Shown in pieces: positions 15,966-21,172 of a stretch of 21,172 nucleotides of DNA; positions within the stretch are counted from its first letter, which is position 1, and each line of letters opens with the position of its first letter. A program made the translations under genes and the position numbers. The notes beneath the pieces were generated by a model that was given only the letters and a program-made list of their open reading frames with translations, was not told where the DNA came from and searched no databases. Origin of the DNA: Candidatus Stercoripulliclostridium merdigallinarum (GTDB lineage: Bacteria; Bacillota; Clostridia; Christensenellales; DTU072); contig DVNF01000138.1 in assembly GCA_018714575.1 (NCBI GenBank), positions 1 through 21,172 of the forward strand, read 5' to 3'.

Positions 15966-16337
15966 ATGCCAACTACAAACCAACTCATAAGGCAAGGAAG
16001 ACAACGTCAGACCAAAAAGTCCTTGACTCCTATCATGGGCGGCTGCCCGCAAAAGAGGGGCGTATGCCTGTCGGTCACGACGACGACTCCGAAAAAGCCT
16101 AATTCCGCGGTTCGTAAAATTGCAAGGGTACGCTTGGTAAACGGAATGGAAGGAACCATTTACATTCCCGGCGTAGGCCACAACTTGCAAGAGCACTCGG
16201 TCGTTTTGATCAGAGGCGGAAGAGTCAGGGATCTGCCCGGTGTGCGTTATCATATCATTCGCGGCACACTGGATACGGCGGGCGTTGCAAAGCGCAAGCA
16301 GGCCAGATCCAAGTACGGCGCAAAGACTCCCAAATAA
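15966..16337 (+). CDS. rpsL: 30S ribosomal protein S12
   Basis: 123 residues, collinear with Escherichia coli S12 over the core. It is part of the decoding centre of the small subunit. The loop TTTPKKPNSAVRK keeps K43. The second loop reads GGRVRDLPGVRYH, with Arg at residue 88 (codon AGG, 16227-16229) where Lys is near-universal, and D89 (the methylthiolation site) intact. K88R is a known streptomycin-resistance substitution. AAGGAGG (15952-15958) lies 7 bases before the ATG. It is second in the L7Ae-rpsL-rpsG transcript; rpsG follows after 43 bases. Confidence 0.98.
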   Translation: MPTTNQLIRQGRQRQTKKSLTPIMGGCPQKRGVCLSVTTTTPKKPNSAVRKIARVRLVNGMEGTIYIPGVGHNLQEHSVVLIRGGRVRDLPGVRYHIIRGTLDTAGVAKRKQARSKYGAKTPK

Positions 16338-16380
16338 TCGGAGCCTTTCACCCTTATTTTAACTACAGGAGGATATAGAT

Positions 16381-16851
16381 ATGCCTAGAAGAGGCGGAGT
16401 ACCGAAAAGAAACGTACTGCCGGATCCCGTGTATAATTCCGAAGTCATCACGAAGCTGACCAACCAAGTGATGTATGACGGAAAATTGGGAACGGCACAA
16501 AAAATAGTATACAGTGCTTTTGATATTATAAAGAACAAGACCGGCAACGCACCCGACGAAGTTTTCTTTAAAGCATTAGAAAACGTTATGCCGGTATTGG
16601 AAGTAAAGGCTCGTCGTGTGGGCGGCGCGAACTACCAAGTACCTTTGGAAATTCGTCCGGTACGCAGGCAGACCTTGGGCATTCGTTGGTTGGTAATGTA
16701 TGCCAGGAAACGCGGTGAAAGGACGATGGCTGAAAGGCTTGCCGGTGAAATCATCGACGCTTACAACAACGTCGGCGGTTCCATCAAAAAGAAGGAAGAC
16801 ACTCACCGTATGGCAGAAGCCAACAAGGCGTTTGCGCACTTCCGTTGGTAG
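16381..16851 (+). CDS. rpsG: 30S ribosomal protein S7
   Basis: 156 residues, full length for bacterial S7, an assembly initiator protein that binds the 3' major domain of 16S rRNA near the exit site. It starts MPRRGGVPKRNVLPDPVYNS and carries FFKALENVMPVLEVKARRVGGANYQVPLEI and the C-terminal helix HRMAEANKAFAHFRW. AGGAGG (16367-16372) precedes the ATG by 8 bases. In many bacteria S7 also represses its own operon by binding mRNA; whether it does so here cannot be seen. A stem-loop and a terminator-like element follow, so part of the transcription may end before fusA. Confidence 0.98.
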   Translation: MPRRGGVPKRNVLPDPVYNSEVITKLTNQVMYDGKLGTAQKIVYSAFDIIKNKTGNAPDEVFFKALENVMPVLEVKARRVGGANYQVPLEIRPVRRQTLGIRWLVMYARKRGERTMAERLAGEIIDAYNNVGGSIKKKEDTHRMAEANKAFAHFRW

Positions 16852-16866
16852 GAAACAACCTAACGT

Positions 16867-16898
16867 TCATGCCGAAAATCGCAGTATTTTCGGCATGA
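16867..16898 (+). other. Perfect 13-bp inverted repeat after rpsG
   Basis: TCATGCCGAAAAT (16867-16879) and ATTTTCGGCATGA (16886-16898) with a 6-base loop. No T-run follows. It may stabilise the 3' end of the rpsL-rpsG message or act together with the next element. Confidence 0.6.
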
Positions 16899-16928
16899 CG
16901 GAACGAAAAAGTTCTTTGAAATTAGCCT

Positions 16929-16951
16929 AAAACCGTTGTTACGGCTTTTTT
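16929..16951 (+). terminator. Weak intrinsic terminator after rpsG
   Basis: CCGT (16933-16936) and ACGG (16941-16944) form a short stem with a TGTT loop, an A-rich left flank and T6 (16946-16951). The stem is short, so read-through to fusA is likely. Confidence 0.45.
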
Positions 16952-16991
16952 CATGTAGCGGTGCCGAAGATATGGGAGCTTAAATAATTTT

Positions 16992-17078
16992 CGGGTCGGG
17001 CGAAAGCCGGGTACCCGGGAAATGTACCCGTAGACAATCGGCTTTGCAAAGCTCGGTCGGGTGATAACCGACCTTTTT
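16992..17078 (+). promoter_or_regulatory. Structured fusA leader ending in a terminator-like hairpin
   Basis: AAAGCCG (17003-17009) pairs with CGGCTTT (17039-17045) around an inner stem GGTAC/GTACC (17010-17014 and 17024-17028). GCTTTGCAAAGC (17041-17052) follows, then GGTCGG (17055-17060) and CCGACC (17068-17073) with T5 (17074-17078), a plausible terminator 35 bases before fusA. GGTCGGG also occurs at 16994-17000, so the CCGACC arm has an alternative partner, as expected of an attenuator. No known riboswitch class was recognised. Confidence 0.5.
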
Positions 17079-17092
17079 CACCCTTTTAAGGG

Positions 17093-17098
17093 TATACT
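17093..17098 (+). promoter_or_regulatory. Possible -10 element close to fusA
   Basis: TATACT at 17093-17098 follows the leader hairpin, but no acceptable -35 lies 16-18 bases upstream. A start here would leave a leader of only about 8 bases. Confidence 0.25.
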
Positions 17099-17112
17099 TT
17101 GGGAGTATATAA

Positions 17113-19179
17113 ATGGCAAGAGAGTATCCTCTGGATAAAATCAGAAACATAGGAATAATGGCGCATATCGATGCCGGAAAGACGACGACTTCGGAGCGTA
17201 TACTTTTCTATACCGGAAAGACGCATAAGTTGGGCGAAGTTCACGAAGGCGACGCCACGATGGACTGGATGGTACAGGAGCAGGAAAGGGGTATTACGAT
17301 AACTTCCGCGGCGACCACCACTCATTGGAGGGATTGTTGCATAAACCTGATCGACACTCCCGGGCACATCGACTTTGCCGTCGAAGTGGAAAGGAGCTTG
17401 CGCGTATTGGACGGAGCGGTTGCCGTATTCTGTGCAAAGGGCGGCGTTGAACCGCAGTCTGAAACGGTATGGCACCAAGCCGACAAATACGGTGTTCCGA
17501 GGATTGCTTTCGTCAACAAAATGGATATAAACGGCGCCGATTTCGACAGAGTGCTGACGATGATGCGTGAGCGTTTAAAAGCCAATCCCGTTCCGATGAC
17601 TTTGCCGATAGGGCAGGAAGACAGTTTCCGCGGCATTATCGATTTGATCCACAATCACGCGTTGATGTATCACGATAACGATCTTGGCAAAGAATACGAC
17701 GTTACGGAGATCCCCGACGAATATAAAGAGCAGGCGGAATTGGCGCGTCAGAACCTGATCGAAGCATGTGCCGAACACGACGACACGTTGTTGGACAAAT
17801 ACTTTAACGGCGAGGAGATCACTCCCGCAGAGATGTTGACGGTCCTCAGAAAGGCGACCGTCGCCATGCAAGTCATTCCCGTGATATGCGGTTCCGCGTA
17901 CAAAAACAAGGGCGTACAGATACTGTTGGACGCAATAGTCGATTTATTGCCGGCGCCTACCGACGTTCCCGCTATAAAGGGCGAATACAGGGGCAAAGAG
18001 GAATTGCGTTATCCCGCGGACAGCGAACCTTTGGCAGGCTTGGTATTTAAGATCATGGTCGATCCGTTCGTCGGAAAGCTGGCGTTCTTCCGCATTTATT
18101 CGGGCGTTATAAAGACGGGTATGGCGGTATTGAACTCCGTAAAGGACAAAAAAGAGCGTATCGGCAGGATTTTAAGGATGCACGCCAACTCCAGAAAGGA
18201 CATCGAGGAAGCCGGTGCCGGCGACATCGTCGCATTGGTAGGGTTAAAGGAAGTTTCCACCGGCGACACGCTGTGCGACATTCAACACCCCATCGTATTG
18301 GAAAAGATGGAGTTCCCCGATCCCGTTATCAGGGTAGCGATAGAGCCTAAGACAAAACTCGGTCAGGAGAAGATGAGTATCGCATTGTCGAAACTTGCCG
18401 ACGAAGACCCCAGTTTCAGGACCTACACCGACAAAGAAACGGGACAAACGATTATTGCCGGTATGGGCGAATTGCACTTGGAAATAATAGTCGACAGATT
18501 GCTGAGGGAATTCAAGGTCGAAGCCAACGTCGGCAAGCCGCAGGTAGCATACCGTGAAACCATCAAACAACCGGCAAAGGCGGAAGGCAAATTCATCAGG
18601 CAATCGGGCGGCAAAGGACAATACGGTCACGTCGTCATCGAATTGGAGCCGTTGGAACCGGGCTCCGGCATAGAGTTTGTAGACGCAACGGTAGGCGGAT
18701 CGGTGCCGAAGGAATTTATCAAAGCCGTCGAAGAAGGTATCCGCGACGCGGCGAAAGCCGGTGTGGTTGCCGGATACGAGCTGTTGGATTTCCGTTGCAC
18801 GCTGGTAGACGGATCCTCGCACGAAGTCGACTCGTCCGAAATGGCGTTCAAGATCGCCGCAAGCATGGCATTGAAAGAAGCCGCAAAGAAAGCGGGCGCC
18901 ACGATCCTGGAACCCGTTATGGCGGTGGAGATCACATGCCCGGACGAATATTTGGGCGACGTATTGGGAACGATCAGTTCCCGCCGCGGCGCGATAAAGA
19001 ACATGGACGACAGGAAAGGTATCAGAGTTATCGACTGCGACGTACCGTTGTCCGAAATGTTCGGATACGCCACGACATTGCGTTCGGCGACCCAAGGCAG
19101 GGGCAACTATACGATGCAACTCAGCCACTATACCGAGGTGCCGCGTTCCGAATTCGAACGCATAACCGGCAAAAAATAG
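17113..19179 (+). CDS. fusA: Translation elongation factor G
   Basis: 688 residues, full length for EF-G, the GTPase that drives translocation on the ribosome. GTPase motifs are AHIDAGKT (17-24), RGITITSAATT (from 59), DTPGH (81-85) and NKMD (135-138). Later domains include GMGELHLEIIVDRL, the domain IV tip region GQYGHVVIELEP, and the C-terminal GYATTLRSATQGRGNYTMQLSHY. The ATG at 17113 is preceded by GGGAG (17101-17105). It lies 261 bases after rpsG, behind a structured leader, so its level may be set separately from S12 and S7. No clear terminator follows; tuf begins 163 bases later from its own promoter. Confidence 0.98.
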   Translation: MAREYPLDKIRNIGIMAHIDAGKTTTSERILFYTGKTHKLGEVHEGDATMDWMVQEQERGITITSAATTTHWRDCCINLIDTPGHIDFAVEVERSLRVLDGAVAVFCAKGGVEPQSETVWHQADKYGVPRIAFVNKMDINGADFDRVLTMMRERLKANPVPMTLPIGQEDSFRGIIDLIHNHALMYHDNDLGKEYDVTEIPDEYKEQAELARQNLIEACAEHDDTLLDKYFNGEEITPAEMLTVLRKATVAMQVIPVICGSAYKNKGVQILLDAIVDLLPAPTDVPAIKGEYRGKEELRYPADSEPLAGLVFKIMVDPFVGKLAFFRIYSGVIKTGMAVLNSVKDKKERIGRILRMHANSRKDIEEAGAGDIVALVGLKEVSTGDTLCDIQHPIVLEKMEFPDPVIRVAIEPKTKLGQEKMSIALSKLADEDPSFRTYTDKETGQTIIAGMGELHLEIIVDRLLREFKVEANVGKPQVAYRETIKQPAKAEGKFIRQSGGKGQYGHVVIELEPLEPGSGIEFVDATVGGSVPKEFIKAVEEGIRDAAKAGVVAGYELLDFRCTLVDGSSHEVDSSEMAFKIAASMALKEAAKKAGATILEPVMAVEITCPDEYLGDVLGTISSRRGAIKNMDDRKGIRVIDCDVPLSEMFGYATTLRSATQGRGNYTMQLSHYTEVPRSEFERITGKK

Positions 19180-19242
19180 CCCTTTAAAAGGCGTTCGTCA
19201 CACCGGTTACACCTAAAATTTAGAAAAAAATATATAAATAAC

Positions 19243-19271
19243 TAGACAATGCGTTCCGGTTATTATATAAT
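19243..19271 (+). promoter_or_regulatory. Sigma-A promoter of tuf
   Basis: TAGACA (19243-19248, one mismatch to TTGACA), a 17-base spacer and TATAAT (19266-19271). An A/T-rich tract lies just upstream and could act as an UP element. Predicted leader is about 65 bases. Confidence 0.8.
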
Positions 19272-19342
19272 AATGCTACTATCGATCAGAACGGATCGAC
19301 GGTGCCATAAAAAATAATTACTATCGGGAGGATAATATCCAA

Positions 19343-20545
19343 ATGGCAAAAGCTAAATTTGACAGAAGTAAACCGCATGTCAACATCGGCACTATCGGCC
19401 ACGTTGACCACGGCAAAACCACTCTTACCGCTGCTATTACGATGGTCGCGGCTGCTGCGGGTAACGCAGAAGTCATGAGATATGACCAAATCGACAAGGC
19501 TCCGGAAGAAAAAGCAAGAGGTATAACGATCAATACCGCTCACGTCGAGTATCAAACCGCAACCCGCCACTATGCGCACGTTGACTGCCCCGGGCACGCC
19601 GACTATGTTAAGAACATGATCACCGGTGCCGTTCAGATGGACGGCGCTATCCTGGTCGTTGCAGCAACCGACGGACCGATGCCGCAAACCCGCGAACACA
19701 TCCTGCTCGCTCGTCAGGTCGGCGTTCCTTATATCATCGTTTTCATGAACAAGGTAGACCAAGTCGACGATCCCGAACTCCTCGACCTCGTCGAAATGGA
19801 GATCCGCGAACTGTTGACTCAATACGACTTCCCCGGCGACGATATCCCCGTCATCAGAGGATCCGCATTGAAAGCTATGGAAGCAGCTGCCGCAGGCAAA
19901 GCCGACAGCCCCGACTGCGATTGCATCCGCGAACTGTTGGACGCTGTTGACTCCTACATCCCCACCCCCGAACGTGCAAACGACAAGCCCTTCTTGATGC
20001 CTGTCGAAGACGTGTTCACGATCACCGGCCGCGGCACCGTGGCTACGGGCAGAGTTGAACGTGGTGAAGTTAAAGTCGGCGACAAAGTTGAAATCGTCGG
20101 TATCAAACCCACTCGTGAAACCACCGTTACGGGCGTTGAAATGTTCAGAAAGCTTCTGGACTTTGCCCAAGCAGGCGACAACATCGGCGCATTGCTGCGT
20201 GGTATCGACCGTAAGGAAATCGAAAGAGGACAAGTTCTTGCAAAGGTCGGTTCCATTCATCCGCACACTCACATCGAAGGTCAGGTTTACGTCCTTACGA
20301 AGGAAGAAGGCGGCAGACATACTCCGTTCTTCAACGGCTATCGTCCGCAATTCTACTTCCGTACCACCGACGTTACCGGCACGATCAAATTGCCCGAAGG
20401 CGTTGAAATGGTTATGCCCGGCGACAACATTCACATGGACATTACCTTGATCACCCCCATCGCTATCGAACAAGGACTGCGCTTCGCTATCCGTGAAGGC
20501 GGCAGAACGGTAGGTTCGGGCGTTGTTGCGAAGATCTTCGAATAA
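19343..20545 (+). CDS. tuf: Translation elongation factor Tu
   Basis: 400 residues, normal for EF-Tu, which carries aminoacyl-tRNA to the ribosome. GTPase motifs are GHVDHGKT (19-26), RGITINTAHVEY (59-70), DCPGH (81-85), NKVD (136-139) and SAL (174-176). The beta-barrel domains include TITGRGTVATGRVERG, TKEEGGRHTPFF and the end RFAIREGGRTVGSGVV. GGGAGG (19326-19331) precedes the ATG. The gene uses more C-ending codons (for example CTC, GAC and ATC in runs) than its neighbours, as expected for a very highly expressed gene. A separate promoter and a strong terminator make it a single-gene transcript, though read-through from fusA remains possible. Confidence 0.98.
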   Translation: MAKAKFDRSKPHVNIGTIGHVDHGKTTLTAAITMVAAAAGNAEVMRYDQIDKAPEEKARGITINTAHVEYQTATRHYAHVDCPGHADYVKNMITGAVQMDGAILVVAATDGPMPQTREHILLARQVGVPYIIVFMNKVDQVDDPELLDLVEMEIRELLTQYDFPGDDIPVIRGSALKAMEAAAAGKADSPDCDCIRELLDAVDSYIPTPERANDKPFLMPVEDVFTITGRGTVATGRVERGEVKVGDKVEIVGIKPTRETTVTGVEMFRKLLDFAQAGDNIGALLRGIDRKEIERGQVLAKVGSIHPHTHIEGQVYVLTKEEGGRHTPFFNGYRPQFYFRTTDVTGTIKLPEGVEMVMPGDNIHMDITLITPIAIEQGLRFAIREGGRTVGSGVVAKIFE

Positions 20546-20568
20546 TTCTTCCCGGAAGATATAATACG

Positions 20569-20600
20569 GAAGCGCGAGTAAAACTCGCGCTTCTTTTTTT
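20569..20600 (+). terminator. Rho-independent terminator of tuf
   Basis: An 11-bp stem, GAAGCGCGAGT (20569-20579) and ACTCGCGCTTC (20583-20593), has an AAA loop and a T7 tail (20594-20600). Confidence 0.94.
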
Positions 20601-20642
20601 ACGTTCGATATACGATCAATTTTCTAAGGCTGATTTATATTG

Positions 20643-20681
20643 CCGGCATAGTACAGCCGGATAGGGGATGTCGAACCCTAT
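20643..20681 (+). other. Two adjacent short hairpins in the tuf-lipoprotein gap
   Basis: CCGGC/GCCGG (20643-20647 and 20656-20660) is followed directly by ATAGGG/CCCTAT (20661-20666 and 20676-20681). They lie just upstream of a promoter. The rest of the 332-base gap (20546-20877) holds the tuf terminator, this pair, the promoter and an AT-rich leader; no gene is supported. Confidence 0.4.
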
Positions 20682-20682
20682 A

Positions 20683-20711
20683 TTGCAATATCTTGACATT
20701 TATAATATAAT
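20683..20711 (+). promoter_or_regulatory. Candidate promoter for the lipoprotein gene
   Basis: TTGCAA (20683-20688), a 17-base spacer and TATAAT (20706-20711). A perfect TTGACA at 20693-20698 is also present but has no -10 at proper spacing. The leader would be about 160 bases. Confidence 0.5.
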
Positions 20712-20877
20712 ATATTTGTAGTTAAATTTTCACAAACCTCTTTGGCACAACGCCCGGGAGAAATTGATTATGCTTGTAAGAATTTAGGATAACCGTCATT
20801 TTGATCCATAATTCGTATATTGATTTAGGAAAAATCTCTGTATATCGTGATAATGCAATTAAGGGGAGACGGCAAAT

Positions 20878-21172
20878 ATGTTAAAAATGACAAAAGCGAA
20901 TAAAAGGGCAAAGAACATGCGCAGAATTTTGTCTGTGTGTTTGCTGATATGTATTATAGCCGTCGGTTTTTCGCTTGGCGGTTGCCTAAAAACACTGGAA
21001 TGGATATCGAACCTTCTTCCGGATCCGCCGGAAGATCCGAAATTAGATGTGAAACCTGACACATATGCAAAAAACGTCAAAATAGCTCAAGAATATCAAT
21101 ACATACCTGCGATTTACAGTGATACAAAGATATTCGACAGAAATAACGTTAAGCTAAAGCTTTACATAGGCG
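20878..21172 (+). CDS. Unrecognised lipoprotein (3' end beyond the window)
   Basis: 98 codons are visible and the frame runs off the edge. The ATG at 20878 has AAGGGGAG (20861-20868) 9 bases upstream. The N-terminus is strongly basic (KMTKANKRAKNMRR), followed by a hydrophobic stretch and the lipobox LGGC with Cys at residue 36, the mark of a signal-peptidase-II-processed, membrane-attached lipoprotein. After the Cys comes a Pro/Asp-rich linker (LPDPPEDPKLDVKPD) and the start of a folded domain. I do not recognise a family. Codons here are more A/T-rich than in the neighbouring tuf and fusA genes, which may mean a lower expression level or a different origin. Confidence 0.75.
   Translation, partial: MLKMTKANKRAKNMRRILSVCLLICIIAVGFSLGGCLKTLEWISNLLPDPPEDPKLDVKPDTYAKNVKIAQEYQYIPAIYSDTKIFDRNNVKLKLYIG

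Noticed and set aside
15310..15972. A 220-codon minus-strand open frame across the str promoters and the L7Ae-like gene.
   Set aside because: It covers two consensus promoters and a recognised gene on the other strand; the translation is low-complexity with no known domain.
20641..20690. A tRNA-like stretch with TCGAA in a hairpin loop.
   Set aside because: The T-arm loop is 9 bases, not 7, and no acceptor, D or anticodon arms can be drawn around it.
20770..20787. A five-codon leader peptide frame (MLVRI) before the lipoprotein gene.
   Set aside because: It is too short to distinguish from chance; no regulatory codon run and no terminator/antiterminator pair accompany it.
1..21172. CRISPR arrays, insertion sequences, integrases or phage genes.
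   Set aside because: No regularly spaced repeats, transposase motifs or integrase signatures were seen anywhere in the window.

Overview
The window looks like chromosomal DNA of an anaerobic, Clostridia-like member of the Firmicutes. The evidence is a single-chain pyruvate:ferredoxin oxidoreductase, an L7Ae-type gene directly upstream of rpsL-rpsG-fusA-tuf, strong Shine-Dalgarno sites and sigma-A-type promoters. TGA is used as a stop (end of the L7Ae-like gene), so the standard bacterial code applies. The taxon is inferred from gene content and could not be checked by search.

Layout. 1-5214 is the 3' end of a giant surface protein made of Ig-like MBG-type repeats with a C-terminal membrane anchor. 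5311-6641 holds a TIM-barrel sugar isomerase/epimerase-like gene followed by a glyoxalase-fold (VOC) gene. 6763-8842 is a self-contained signalling operon: an ECF-type promoter, a membrane protein with three PepSY-like domains, an ECF sigma factor, a probable anti-sigma factor whose outer domain is also PepSY-like, and a strong terminator. 8935-9888 is a P1 (S58/DmpA) family peptidase. 10018-11394 is dnaA, with a consensus promoter so close that its mRNA should be leaderless. A perfect bidirectional terminator separates it from the convergent PFOR gene (11516-15004, minus strand). A 645-base divergent intergenic region (15005-15649) holds the PFOR promoter, a G-quadruplex motif and two related tandem promoters. 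It leads into the translation cluster: L7Ae-like gene, rpsL, rpsG, a structured leader with a terminator-like hairpin, fusA, then tuf with its own promoter and terminator. After tuf comes an AT-richer stretch with the start of an unrecognised lipoprotein, cut by the window edge.

How the parts work together. The translation block is the classical str cluster, but with extra promoters and candidate RNA control points: before the L7Ae-like gene, before fusA and before tuf. dnaA stands alone without dnaN, has no TTATCCACA boxes nearby, and carries Tyr-Ser in place of the usual His-Thr in its DnaA-box-binding motif. The ECF/PepSY operon reads as an envelope-sensing module in which the anti-sigma factor and its partner share the same extracytoplasmic fold. 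It is the best candidate here for a poorly described system. S12 carries Arg at position 88, a change known from streptomycin-resistant rpsL alleles.
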